From: Flexibacter flexilis DSM 6793
GTDB taxonomy: Bacteria > Bacteroidota > Bacteroidia > Cytophagales > Flexibacteraceae
DNA length: 64,000 nt
Assembly (NCBI RefSeq): GCF_900112255.1
Contig: NZ_FOLE01000001.1
Coordinates: 1-64,000, forward strand
Reading direction: 5' to 3'
Shown here: in pieces, positions 7,026 through 16,562 of the stretch
Layout of the letters: every line of letters begins with the position of its first letter
Numbering within the stretch: position 1 is the stretch's first letter
Notes under the pieces: model-generated
What the model was told of the DNA's origin: nothing
Database searches by the model: none
Seen by the model: only the letters and a program-made list of their open reading frames with translations
Translations under genes and position numbers: made by a program

Positions 7026-9332
7026 TTACTTAGCCGCAGGCGTAGCAAAAAGCTGTTCCAAACGTTTCAAACTTTCCTGATTGACGGGCTGCTGAATCGT
7101 ATTATACAAACTTTTTTTCTCTAAGGCCGTCAAGTGCCAACTCAACGAAGCGCGTTCTTCCTGCAAATGCCGATGTCCCGACGTATCGGCTTTAGCTTGT
7201 GCCGTAGCCGAAGAATCGCTGTAATTGCGCGGCACATACTGAAAATTGAGCACCTGCATTTTTTGCGGGAAAAGCCCTTGCACAAACTCAATTTGTACAT
7301 CATTGTTATTGTCTTGCAGCGTCGCCCAATTGCTATACACAGTCCCAATTGGGTTGAAAAGCCTATCAAAACCCGACCGTTTCGCACTCATATCCATTTC
7401 CACTTCCTTGCCCGAATCGCGAATAATAAGCAGCACCACGCCGCCCGTGTGTTTTTTTATCCAACCCCGAAACGTATAAATAAACCGCAACGCATCGCTT
7501 ACGCCGTAGTTGTCGGTGAGTCCCGCGTCCATGATTTCGATGGCTGGCCGCGATGGCATCGTGATATTGGGTGTAATGTACGGGAACGTGGCACTCATGC
7601 GCAACGCACTCACAAACTGTAAGTTATCGGCATTTTGTTGTGCGAAAAGTCTGCGAAAATCTACGCCTTTTTGTCGCTGTGTTACCAGTTCGTTGGAATA
7701 GTGCATGCGGATTTTGCTCAAATACGACACGTATTGCGCCGAGATATAGAGTTTGCGTCCGTCGTTGATGATGGTCGGCGAAAGCACTATCATCGGAATT
7801 TTGGCCGTGCGTTCTGGCTCGATATAGTCCCGAAGGCGTTTGTTTAGCACATAATCCGTATTGCGGTGAAATTGTTGTTCAAAGGCATAACCTCTGTCTT
7901 TTTCATAAAAATACCTGCCATCGCGGAAGCGTTGCAACCGCAAAAACATATCGTTCACCACCAAACTAAAAATCACGGGATTGAGCATATCCTTCGTAAT
8001 ATTCTGAAAATAAGCAGGATTTTGTAGGTTAATGCTCGTATCGGTTTGGCTTCTCTGGAAAAGTTCGCGCATATACGCCGCCCCAATCATGCCGCCCGAC
8101 GCGCCCGTAATCAGCATGGCATTTTTGAACACTTGGCCATTGGTAACGCTGTCGGCGCATTGCAACACGCGCACCGTCCAAGCTGCCGCCCTTTGCCCGC
8201 CGCCACTGGTACAGATAAACACCATTTTGGGGCGGCTACTCGTATCAAATTTGGTGCGCCAACGGTTCATAATCATTTGCGTAGAATCCAAATCCGCGCG
8301 ATACAAACTATCCGTTGCAAGCTCGCGAATGCGTGCCAAGCTGTATTCGGTTTGGGTGCTATAATCCAACCCAAAAGCTTTATAATCAGGGCTTAACAAA
8401 CCATTACTAACCAACAAATTAAGCAAAACAATGAGCACCAGAAAAGCCGTTGCCGCCCATTGTCGCAACCAATAAGCCAACGCACCCGCAAACATCATCA
8501 TCAGCGAAAGCAACAAAAACGTACTGGCCGCCGCAGGAATTTGCACCAGCGTATTGTCGCGTAAAGCTCCCAACGCCAGCAGCAACGAAATCGCTATTAG
8601 CTCCAAAATAAAGGCTTTCAGGTGGTTTTGGCTAAAAACTTTCCCAATCAATAGGCGTTCGTGATGGCTAATATCTTGCGGGGCAACAATGCTAAAAGGC
8701 GTTTCAAAATACCAATCCACGCGATAATCCGAAGGCTGCGCATTTTCCAAACGCTTAATCACATTCACTCTGTAAATTTTGTTTTTGCGCAATTGCTTGT
8801 CCACGCGCTGCGCCACAAACTGAAAAATATCGGTATAGGTAAACGAAAAATAAAGCAGCGTAACCAAATGCACCAAGCCATAACCGAGCAGAAAACCGCC
8901 CACTTCCTTGAATATTTGGGCGGAAGGCTGCAAACCGTTATTTATCTGAAAATCAATGAATCTATAGAGATAATAAAACAAAAATCCAAAGGGAATTAGG
9001 CTATTGTTCAGGTAATATTTGACCAATGGCCGCCGCACCGAGGCCAAAAAAATGAAGTTTTGGCCGTGCAAAATATAGCCCGAAATATGGAACGCCATCG
9101 TAAACATCGCCACCGACAAACCCATCACAAACAAACTACTGTAAGAAATGTGATTGCAATATTCGGGGTCGAGCATCAAATACGACGCGCCTACCGTTCG
9201 GCCTACTTGTTCGGACACAAACCCAAACATTATCAGCCACATAAGCAAAAAAAACTGATTCTGTCGCAGCTGATGCAACAGCAGTTGGAGGGGAAAAGAA
9301 TATCGTATAGTTTGGTAGATTGTTCGTAACAT
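7026..9332 (-). CDS. membrane patatin-like phospholipase
   Basis: From ATG 9332 the product is 768 residues. The N-terminal half has about seven hydrophobic segments (for example FFLLMWLIMFGFVSE, VGGFLLGYGLVHLVTLLYF, AATAFLVLIVLLNLLV). The C-terminal half carries patatin features in order: an oxyanion-type glycine run CTSGGGQRAAAW, the Ser nucleophile in GASGGMIGA, and the catalytic Asp in MDAGLTDNYG. This predicts a membrane-anchored acyl hydrolase acting on lipids. The frame stays open to 9485, but that would start 4 bases from divergent dapB and overlap its promoter, so 9332 is preferred. The position of the catalytic domain relative to the membrane is unknown. Confidence 0.82.
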   Translation of the reverse strand: MLRTIYQTIRYSFPLQLLLHQLRQNQFFLLMWLIMFGFVSEQVGRTVGASYLMLDPEYCNHISYSSLFVMGLSVAMFTMAFHISGYILHGQNFIFLASVRRPLVKYYLNNSLIPFGFLFYYLYRFIDFQINNGLQPSAQIFKEVGGFLLGYGLVHLVTLLYFSFTYTDIFQFVAQRVDKQLRKNKIYRVNVIKRLENAQPSDYRVDWYFETPFSIVAPQDISHHERLLIGKVFSQNHLKAFILELIAISLLLALGALRDNTLVQIPAAASTFLLLSLMMMFAGALAYWLRQWAATAFLVLIVLLNLLVSNGLLSPDYKAFGLDYSTQTEYSLARIRELATDSLYRADLDSTQMIMNRWRTKFDTSSRPKMVFICTSGGGQRAAAWTVRVLQCADSVTNGQVFKNAMLITGASGGMIGAAYMRELFQRSQTDTSINLQNPAYFQNITKDMLNPVIFSLVVNDMFLRLQRFRDGRYFYEKDRGYAFEQQFHRNTDYVLNKRLRDYIEPERTAKIPMIVLSPTIINDGRKLYISAQYVSYLSKIRMHYSNELVTQRQKGVDFRRLFAQQNADNLQFVSALRMSATFPYITPNITMPSRPAIEIMDAGLTDNYGVSDALRFIYTFRGWIKKHTGGVVLLIIRDSGKEVEMDMSAKRSGFDRLFNPIGTVYSNWATLQDNNNDVQIEFVQGLFPQKMQVLNFQYVPRNYSDSSATAQAKADTSGHRHLQEERASLSWHLTALEKKSLYNTIQQPVNQESLKRLEQLFATPAAK

Positions 9333-9436
9333 TTGGTGTAAATCTTTTGGGACAATATCCATATTTGCCCAATCAAAAACAATCGTTTGGGGCAGCAATT
9401 CGCCAAAATTTCGGGCGTTCAACTGCTTTTTTTCGT

Positions 9437-9444
9437 TAATTTTG
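9437..9444 (+). promoter_or_regulatory. -7 box of dapB
   Basis: TAATTTTG followed by CC fits TAnnTTTG exactly and lies 45 bases before the dapB ATG. No clear -33 partner is visible. Confidence 0.45.
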
Positions 9445-9488
9445 CCGACCCAAGCAACAGAAGAACTTTTCATAACAAAATACAACCC

Positions 9489-10205
9489 ATGAAGATTTTA
9501 CTAATAGGCTACGGCAAAATGGGCAAATTCATTGAGCAAATAGCCTTGCAACGCGGCCACGAAATTGTAGGCCGTATCAGCAGCAGCAGCCCCGACAAAC
9601 TCAATCAGTTCAACGGCCAAAATACCGATGTGGCCATTGAGTTTACGCAGCCCGAAGCCGCTTTTGAGCACGTGAGCTATTGCGCCAAAAATAACATTGC
9701 GGTTGTCTGTGGTACTACGGGTTGGTACGCGCGTCGTCCAGAAGCAGAAGCAATTGTAAATCAACACAATGGCGCGTTTTTTCATGCGTCAAATTTTAGT
9801 ATCGGAGTCAATTTATTTTTTCACCTGAACAAATTGGCGGCACAGGTTTTTGAAAAATATCCCGTGTACGATGTGCGCATGGAAGAAATCCATCACACCG
9901 AGAAAAAAGACGCGCCAAGCGGCACAGCCATTACCTTAGCGGAAGGGATTTTGCAAAATTTTTCACGCAAAAACCAATGGACTTTGAACGAAGGTGCACA
10001 AGATACAGACCTCATTATCAAAGCATTGCGCGAACCTCACGTACCAGGTACGCACACGGTTAGTTACGAGTCGGCCATCGACACCATCACACTGACACAC
10101 ACGGCACACAGCCGCGAGGGTTTCGCGACGGGTGCGGTATTGGCTGCCGAATGGCTCAAAGGGCGTGAAGGCGTGTTCGGAATGGCGGAAATGTTAGGGT
10201 TCTAA
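9489..10205 (+). CDS. dapB: 4-hydroxy-tetrahydrodipicolinate reductase
   Basis: A 238-residue cytoplasmic enzyme of the diaminopimelate/lysine pathway that reduces the dihydrodipicolinate precursor using NAD(P)H. The dinucleotide-binding start MKILLIGYGKMGKFIEQ and the catalytic and substrate-binding stretch EEIHHTEKKDAPSGTA are both intact. CGTTGWY and the C-terminal FATGAVLAAEWL segments also match. The frame opens at 9387, but ATG 9489 gives the conserved N-terminus. A membrane protein gene follows 4 bases after the stop, so they are probably co-transcribed, though they share no obvious pathway. Confidence 0.97.
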   Translation: MKILLIGYGKMGKFIEQIALQRGHEIVGRISSSSPDKLNQFNGQNTDVAIEFTQPEAAFEHVSYCAKNNIAVVCGTTGWYARRPEAEAIVNQHNGAFFHASNFSIGVNLFFHLNKLAAQVFEKYPVYDVRMEEIHHTEKKDAPSGTAITLAEGILQNFSRKNQWTLNEGAQDTDLIIKALREPHVPGTHTVSYESAIDTITLTHTAHSREGFATGAVLAAEWLKGREGVFGMAEMLGF

Positions 10206-10209
10206 TCCA

Positions 10210-11691
10210 ATGAAAATCAACCACATAAGCCACAAACTAAACCTGATACTCATGGGTTTTGGTTTGTGGCTTATTTATGTGCAGCCGCTCCCCGACTTGG
10301 GTTTGCCGACGTTCGATGCTACTTACAACGCACACATTATCAAGCAAATAACCGATGGCAATTGGGCAAACCTTTACAATCATGCCTCCCCTACTTTTTT
10401 TGTGCTGTTTGCGCCGCTTTATTGGCTGTGGCCAAAATTTGTATTTTTACAAGCCTTCAACGCTGGCATTATGGTCGCTGCCGTCGTGGCGTGGGCAATA
10501 TTTTGGACGCATTGGAGCAAGTGGCAGGCGTGGCAAATAGGGGCTTTTGTGGGCGCGGTGGGCTTAAGTCCTGTACTGGTACATAATGCGCGTGGTTTTT
10601 CCATCGAAGCACTTAGTTTGGTGTGTGTGGCGGTAGTTTTGCATTATTTTTTAGTAAGTATTCGCCAAGCATCGGGCTACTGGAAAGCTGCATTTTGGGC
10701 AAGTGTCGGGCTGACAATTAACTACAAACTCCTGCTTGTTTGGGGTATTTTTCTTTTTATTTTTTTTATTCAAAAAGAAAAACAAATTACTGTAAAACAA
10801 ATACTTAGCATTCTGATTGCAGCAAGTTTTCCGATTTTGGCCGCGATGTGTTTGGGCTACGCTGTGGGGCTAAAATTTTGGTTGTATCCTGCCGTGCTGT
10901 ACCACGTACTTTTGCGTCCCGAAGCCAATGCGGCGGGCGTTTCGCTGGCCTTGGGGCACGACTGGATTTTCTATTTCAAATACTTTTGGCAGTTCGACAA
11001 CCTCATAACATTGCTTTTTATTTTGGCGGGAATCTTTACCTTTTTCTTTCACAAAAACCGCTGGGCAAAACTCCGTAACGCTGATGTTGAAAGCATTGTA
11101 CTACTAATCATTGTTTTGTATTTTACAGAGATTTGTCTTTTGCCCAAAGCTCCCCGCATTCTCTTGCCACTGTGCACCTTGTCGGTGGGATTTGGTCTTT
11201 CCAAAATACAAAATTTATTTTCTAAGAAACTCGTTTTAAAATATGCAACTGGGCTTTTGTGCGTGAGTTGGTCGGCAGTGGCTACGTGGCAAAACATTCG
11301 CCCTTACACGCATAGCAATTACGCCAAAGCAGCCGACATTTTACCAAAAAACACTAAAAATGAATTAGTTAGTACGGTTGGAATTAATGCGTTTCAATAT
11401 TTACCCGAAGCCAACATTCATTTTGCGTTCGAGGATTCGGCGGCACAACATTACGAATATCTGCTACTGGACGATTATCGTTTTTTAGCCAATATCCCGA
11501 CGGCACAACGTTTTAATACAAAACAATACACACTTTTGGGGCAATGGCCAGAACCCAGTTTAGGCTCTGCTATTTTGTGGCTGGAACATTGCGAGTTTTC
11601 GGGCTTAAATTTTCAACAAACATTGCACTTGCGCGACAGTATTTGCAGCAAGCCTTTTCAGGTGCAACTATGGAAAAAGAAAAAAATATGA
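10210..11691 (+). CDS. GT-C-like integral membrane protein
   Basis: A 493-residue protein with roughly ten hydrophobic segments. The first periplasmic loop carries an acidic stretch (LPTFDATYNAHI) and a His (NHASPTFFVLFAP), resembling the loop-1 layout of PMT/ArnT-like GT-C glycosyltransferases that use lipid-linked sugars. The C-terminal 120 residues are soluble and probably periplasmic (AADILPKNTKNELVSTVGIN). I do not recognise a specific family. The gene begins 4 bases after dapB and is followed 11 bases later by the next frame, suggesting one transcript. Confidence 0.75.
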   Translation: MKINHISHKLNLILMGFGLWLIYVQPLPDLGLPTFDATYNAHIIKQITDGNWANLYNHASPTFFVLFAPLYWLWPKFVFLQAFNAGIMVAAVVAWAIFWTHWSKWQAWQIGAFVGAVGLSPVLVHNARGFSIEALSLVCVAVVLHYFLVSIRQASGYWKAAFWASVGLTINYKLLLVWGIFLFIFFIQKEKQITVKQILSILIAASFPILAAMCLGYAVGLKFWLYPAVLYHVLLRPEANAAGVSLALGHDWIFYFKYFWQFDNLITLLFILAGIFTFFFHKNRWAKLRNADVESIVLLIIVLYFTEICLLPKAPRILLPLCTLSVGFGLSKIQNLFSKKLVLKYATGLLCVSWSAVATWQNIRPYTHSNYAKAADILPKNTKNELVSTVGINAFQYLPEANIHFAFEDSAAQHYEYLLLDDYRFLANIPTAQRFNTKQYTLLGQWPEPSLGSAILWLEHCEFSGLNFQQTLHLRDSICSKPFQVQLWKKKKI

Positions 11692-11795
11692 ACTGAAAAA
11701 TAATGTTACGAGCGTTTTTTGTGTGTTTTATTGGCAATAGCGTTTTTTTTTCGCGTTATTTGAGTTTTGGGCATCCAAACCACAAAAATATAATA

Positions 11796-12710
11796 ATGCA
11801 ATTGAGATTAGTATTTTGTTGTTGGCTAAGTATCGTAACCTTGTGGGCGGCTACAACGGACGTACTTGGGCAAAATCTAACACCACAAAGTAATTTACCA
11901 CATGGTCGCTTTCTGAAAGACACGGCACAAGTGGGGCAACCCGTGCAATATTCCTTGAGTTTTAAGCACGACAAAAATATACAAGTTGTTTTTCCTGATT
12001 CTTCGCACGATTTCGCGCCTTTTGAATTTGTGCGCAAAGCATTTTTTACTACTCGCTCAGATAGTTTGCAAAGTATGGACAGTGCAGTTTATACTGTTAC
12101 AACTTTTGAATTAGATAGTTTACAGAATTTGAGTTTGCCGATATACGTGCTGTTGCCGTCTGGCGATTCGTTAGCGGAGTGGACAGATGAGGACACACTT
12201 ATTATTCGTAACAGTGTTAAAATACAAGAGAACCTTATTGCTGACACGATTTTCTGGCAGATAAAAACAGAATTTAATTATATTTACTGGGGGATTGGTG
12301 CTACTTTTTTACTTATTTTGCTCCTACTGGCCAACAGTTTTTTGGGTAAACCATTGAACAGGGCATTCAAATTATTGATTATGTATCAAAGGCATAAAGC
12401 GTTTCATGGTTCATTTGATAAGCTAACGAATCAAATTTTGAAAAACCCGTCGGCACTTGGTTTGGAAAAAGCCCAAACTATTTGGAAAAAATACATAGAA
12501 AAAGTAGATAACATTCCGTATAGCACTTATACCACCCGCGAAATAAACCAGCATTTGCCCGATACAAAACTAAAAGAGACGCTACAAGCCATAGACCGTT
12601 ATGTTTATGGTGGCATTCAGCCCAACAATATAGATGAGCATTTGCAACGTTTATTGAAACAAGCCAACGCCATTTACGAGCTTAAGCGTTCGGAAATACG
12701 AAAATCTTAG
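11796..12710 (+). CDS. BatD-like membrane-anchored protein
   Basis: A 304-residue protein with a signal peptide (QLRLVFCCWLSIVTLWAATT), an immunoglobulin-like periplasmic part starting KDTAQVGQPVQYSLSF, one membrane segment at about residues 162-182 (YWGIGATFLLILLLLANSFL), and a helical cytoplasmic tail. The tail pattern (YSTYTTREINQHLPD, then LQAIDRYVYGG) resembles BatD or DUF4381 proteins that accompany MoxR-VWA (Bat) aerotolerance operons. No MoxR or VWA gene is nearby, so it would be an orphan. The frame is open to 11703, but ATG 11796 starts a good signal peptide. Family call is tentative. Confidence 0.7.
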   Translation: MQLRLVFCCWLSIVTLWAATTDVLGQNLTPQSNLPHGRFLKDTAQVGQPVQYSLSFKHDKNIQVVFPDSSHDFAPFEFVRKAFFTTRSDSLQSMDSAVYTVTTFELDSLQNLSLPIYVLLPSGDSLAEWTDEDTLIIRNSVKIQENLIADTIFWQIKTEFNYIYWGIGATFLLILLLLANSFLGKPLNRAFKLLIMYQRHKAFHGSFDKLTNQILKNPSALGLEKAQTIWKKYIEKVDNIPYSTYTTREINQHLPDTKLKETLQAIDRYVYGGIQPNNIDEHLQRLLKQANAIYELKRSEIRKS

Positions 12711-12801
12711 AATAATTACAATCGAGCCCCCCTCTCCTTTTGGCTGCAATCACCTTTAACATGAAATAGTAAGTGATCGTTTTATCTCTCAAGTAATACA
12801 A

Positions 12802-15717
12802 ATGAAGTATTGGTTTTACTTTCTGATTTTGCTCTTTAGTCTGACGATTCAGGCGAGGCAGACTCACGCGCAAAACCCTGCTATTGAGATATTTGGAATA
12901 AAAGAAGGATTGCCAACGAACACCGTCTATGACATTTTGCAAGACAAAAAAGGCTTCATTTGGCTGGCAACTGAAAAAGGGCTTTTTAGGTATGATGGGA
13001 AAACATTTAAAAGCTATCAGACCACCCAGCAGAAAAGTAAAGCAGGTAGTCAATTGGCCATGGATGGCTATGACCGTATTTGGTATCAGGCTTTTAACGG
13101 GCAGCTATTTTATGCAGACCAAGATTCCTTGCAACTATTCGAACCATATCAGGCGAGTGAATTTTATTTTTATAGCTTTGATAATACAGGGACAAAATTA
13201 TGGTGCCAGAACAACGAAAATTTGATGTGTTTTGACCTCAAAAGTGGTAACAAAATACATTCGTATCAAAAAGATTCTGAGCTATATTCTTGGGCACTTT
13301 TCCGCAATAATGAATACTTAATGTGGAGCACTGCAGGCAACATGCAAAACTTAAGTAAAAAGCAAAAAACAAATTACAAAGACGGATACTTAGTATTTTA
13401 TATATATAATTATTTTGATAAAATATTAGGGATTGGCAAAAGTGTTCCTCCACTTTATTTATCCAAATTAACAAAAGATAAAACAGAAATTATTTATCAG
13501 TTTAATGATAATTTAATTTTTCATACGGTAAAAACTTTGCCTGATTCATCGGTTTGGGTTTGTACCAACAAAGGGGCTTATATTTTTGATAAAACGCTCA
13601 ATCCCAAGACTGTAAAACTCTATTTTCAAGAATATAGCATCTGCTCTGTCATGCAAGACAATGAAAATAATTATTGGATTGCTACTAAAGAAAATGGCAT
13701 TTTATTAGTTAAAAATCTTAATGTAATAGAAGCACCCATTGAAGATAATATTATTTCGTTGTCTCATATTGACAATACGTTATATATGGGAACGTCTGAC
13801 AATAGTATTACTACCTACAAAAATGGTCGATTTAAGAAGCTAATTCAATACAATAAAAGACATAATATTCGCAAAATATATCCTGTTTATAACGAAAAAA
13901 ATTCTTTTTTGGTAGCTTCCGATGTTATGCGAATATACAACATAAAGGCTGCATTTGATATTGCTCTTAAAGACGTAGTCTATATAGAAAAAAATATGTA
14001 CGCAGTAGCCTCTACAGGCAACGAAAAAGTATATTTTCATGGCGGATACAATCCCAAAGAGTCGTATTTATTCAAAAAATATATGCACGATATTCAGGCG
14101 AATATGAACTTAATGAAAAATTTTAAGGATATTGATTTTATGGCAAAGCGCGTGTATTCGGTTGCCTATAGCCCCGCTGACACTAGCCTTTATTTTGCTA
14201 ATTCACTGGGTATCATGTATATAACTCCTAAAGAAAAACAATATCTTAAATATAAGGGACAAGATGTCATTGCCAGCCACATTTGTATAACACCTAGAAA
14301 TTTATTGATAATTTCTTCAACTATGAAAGGATTATTCATAGCCAAAGAGAAAAAAATATTTAAAAATATTACGACAAAAGATGGTCTTTACTCTAACGAA
14401 ACACGTAAATCTATTTACTATAAAAATCACCTATGGATACTGTTCGATAATGTAATTCAAAAGTTTAATTTGGTTAGCGATAAAATTGAAACTTATAATA
14501 TAAATGACGGTATTAATAGCGAAGAAATACGAGACATTGCCGTATATAATGATACCGTTTATTTAGCATCTAATAAACTTATTAAATTCCCCGTAAATTT
14601 AGTTTCTCATAATAATCAAAAACCATCTCTTATTGTAGAAAAAATAGAAGCAGACAGTCTAAAAAATATAGAACCAAACACTGAAATAGATTTACCTTAT
14701 TACACCAAAAATATCAAAATAAACTTCTCTTTAATCAATTATAGAGGTTACAATTCCTCTACTGTTCTGTATAAAATCAACAATGGAGAATGGTTGACAT
14801 TAGAAAAAAACTTAAACGTATTAAGTTTGCTATCATTAGCTCCCAATAGATACCAAATAGAACTCAAAGCACGCAACGAAGACGGAGTAGAAGGAAACTC
14901 GGTTTTTTATCGTTTTCGTATCAATCCTCCATTTTGGCAAACATGGTGGTTTGTATTGATTTCGATTCTTGGGTTGATTGGCGTTACCATACTCATTTAT
15001 CAGCAAAGACTAAAAGAAATACAAGAGAAAAACAAAATAATTGAAGACAATTTACAATTAGAATTAGATTTACAAAAGTCGATGCTTTCGTCCATTAAAT
15101 CGCAAATGAATCCTCATTTTTTATTTAATGCACTCAATACAATTCAGTCGTACATTTACCTGAACGACCGCCGAAATGCATCGGAATATCTGAATCGGTT
15201 TGCGCAGCTTACACGCATGATTTTGGATATGTCCAACAAAGAAAATATTAGCTTGCAGGAAGAGATTACGGCACTTAATTTATATTTAGAATTAGAATCG
15301 GCTCGTTTTGAAACAGATTTTGAATATGAAATCATCGCACCAGAAAAAATAAATCTAAATTCCACGTGCCTACCAACCATGCTGATCCAGCCATACGTAG
15401 AAAATGCCATTCGACATGGGCTTTTGCATAGGCAGGGAGTTAAAAAATTATCCATTAAAATGGAATTACTTTCCGATATTAGACTGCAAGTGGTTGTAGA
15501 GGACAATGGCATAGGCCGACAAAAAGCAGCGGAGTTGCGTAAACACCGCGCCAATACTCATCAGTCATTTTCGAGCGAGGCCAACCAACGGCGTTTACAA
15601 ATCTTGAACAGCCAAGGGACAGACAACGTCGGAGTAGAAATTGAAGATTTGTATGACACACAACAACAAGCAACAGGAACACGCGTAACTATTATTATTC
15701 CAATTATTCAACTATAA
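12802..15717 (+). CDS. propeller-type sensor histidine kinase (LytS-like)
   Basis: A 971-residue hybrid sensor. After a signal peptide, residues about 25-620 form a two-component-regulator propeller with repeats such as IWLATEKGLFRYDGK, VWVCTNKGAYIFD and YWIATKENGILLV. A Y_Y_Y-type Ig domain follows (about 640-705), then a membrane helix near 713-735 (WWFVLISILGLIGVTILIY). The cytoplasmic His_kinase domain has the phospho-His in QMNPHFLFNALNTIQSYIYL (His about 772) and an ATPase part with VENAIRHGL and VEDNGIGR. A LytTR regulator starts 10 bases later. The kinase is expected to sense a periplasmic ligand; which one is unknown. Confidence 0.94.
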   Translation: MKYWFYFLILLFSLTIQARQTHAQNPAIEIFGIKEGLPTNTVYDILQDKKGFIWLATEKGLFRYDGKTFKSYQTTQQKSKAGSQLAMDGYDRIWYQAFNGQLFYADQDSLQLFEPYQASEFYFYSFDNTGTKLWCQNNENLMCFDLKSGNKIHSYQKDSELYSWALFRNNEYLMWSTAGNMQNLSKKQKTNYKDGYLVFYIYNYFDKILGIGKSVPPLYLSKLTKDKTEIIYQFNDNLIFHTVKTLPDSSVWVCTNKGAYIFDKTLNPKTVKLYFQEYSICSVMQDNENNYWIATKENGILLVKNLNVIEAPIEDNIISLSHIDNTLYMGTSDNSITTYKNGRFKKLIQYNKRHNIRKIYPVYNEKNSFLVASDVMRIYNIKAAFDIALKDVVYIEKNMYAVASTGNEKVYFHGGYNPKESYLFKKYMHDIQANMNLMKNFKDIDFMAKRVYSVAYSPADTSLYFANSLGIMYITPKEKQYLKYKGQDVIASHICITPRNLLIISSTMKGLFIAKEKKIFKNITTKDGLYSNETRKSIYYKNHLWILFDNVIQKFNLVSDKIETYNINDGINSEEIRDIAVYNDTVYLASNKLIKFPVNLVSHNNQKPSLIVEKIEADSLKNIEPNTEIDLPYYTKNIKINFSLINYRGYNSSTVLYKINNGEWLTLEKNLNVLSLLSLAPNRYQIELKARNEDGVEGNSVFYRFRINPPFWQTWWFVLISILGLIGVTILIYQQRLKEIQEKNKIIEDNLQLELDLQKSMLSSIKSQMNPHFLFNALNTIQSYIYLNDRRNASEYLNRFAQLTRMILDMSNKENISLQEEITALNLYLELESARFETDFEYEIIAPEKINLNSTCLPTMLIQPYVENAIRHGLLHRQGVKKLSIKMELLSDIRLQVVVEDNGIGRQKAAELRKHRANTHQSFSSEANQRRLQILNSQGTDNVGVEIEDLYDTQQQATGTRVTIIIPIIQL

Positions 15718-15727
15718 AAAATACAGA

Positions 15728-16492
15728 ATGAGTAACAACCTAAACGCCATTATCATAGACGATGAGCCCAAAGCAAGGCTATTGTTACGCGCTATGCTTG
15801 AGGACTATTGTCCTGAAATAACCGTAGTGGCAGACGCGCCCGAATTGGTATCAGGCATTAAGGCCATCAACAAATATAAACCAGACCTTATTTTCTTAGA
15901 TATTGAAATGCCAGGTTATAGCGGTTTGGATTTGGGGCAATTTTTTGATGTAGAATCCGTCGAATTTGGTATTATTTTCACGACAGCCTATAACAATCAT
16001 GCCATTGATGCCTTCAAGCTCATGGCCATTGATTATTTGCTCAAACCCATCGCTCCAAACTTGTTGCAAGCGGCGGTAAATCGTTTTCAAATACAACGTA
16101 ACCGCTTTTCAAAAACGCAAGTACAGGCACTACAAACCCATTTTGGCCAACGCCCAGCCGTTAAATTAGGCTTACCAATCGGCCAATCAGTACGCTATAT
16201 AGACCACAGCGACATCTTGTTATTCAAAGGCTCAGGAGCTTATACAGAAGTGCTATTAGCCGACGGGGAAAAGGTATTGGTCAGTAAGAATTTAGGCTAT
16301 TTTGAAGATACACTCCAGAATGTACAAACATTCCTGAGAGTACATAAGTCTTTCATTATCAATGTAGAACACATTACAGAATACAAAAAAAGCGACGGAG
16401 GCGTAGTCTATCTCAAACACGGAACAGAAGTTCCCGTTTCGCCCGACAAACTGCCACAATTGTTGAATCTTCTGCAGCAAAATAGCTTATAA
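15728..16492 (+). CDS. LytTR family response regulator
   Basis: A 254-residue response regulator. The receiver domain has the acidic pair in IIIDDEP (Asp11, Asp12), the phospho-Asp58 in LIFLDIEMPGYSG, and the Lys in DYLLKPI. Residues about 150-250 are a LytTR DNA-binding domain (IGQSVRYIDHSDILLFKGSG, then FLRVHKSFIINVEHI). It starts 10 bases after the propeller kinase, so the two are a cognate pair. Targets are not visible; the YfiR/TonB-receptor block lies immediately downstream on the other strand. Confidence 0.96.
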   Translation: MSNNLNAIIIDDEPKARLLLRAMLEDYCPEITVVADAPELVSGIKAINKYKPDLIFLDIEMPGYSGLDLGQFFDVESVEFGIIFTTAYNNHAIDAFKLMAIDYLLKPIAPNLLQAAVNRFQIQRNRFSKTQVQALQTHFGQRPAVKLGLPIGQSVRYIDHSDILLFKGSGAYTEVLLADGEKVLVSKNLGYFEDTLQNVQTFLRVHKSFIINVEHITEYKKSDGGVVYLKHGTEVPVSPDKLPQLLNLLQQNSL

Positions 16493-16500
16493 CTACCATA

Positions 16501-16539
16501 AAAAAACGCACTTCAAATAAGTCTTGAAGTGCGTTTTTT
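16501..16539. terminator. bidirectional terminator
   Basis: Perfect 16-base arms (16501-16516 and 16524-16539) with a 7-base loop, A-rich on one side and T-rich on the other. It serves both the LytTR regulator (plus) and the yfiR-like gene (minus). Confidence 0.92.
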
Positions 16540-16562
16540 TATTATTAACTACCAAATAATGA

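Noticed and set aside
7026-9332. Patatin as a CBASS effector
   Set aside because: No cyclic-nucleotide synthase or sensor gene is adjacent, and the membrane architecture is unlike CapV.
9333-9485. N-terminal extension of the patatin gene
   Set aside because: The frame is open, but this start would be 4 bases from divergent dapB and would include its -7 box. The internal ATG at 9332 is preferred.
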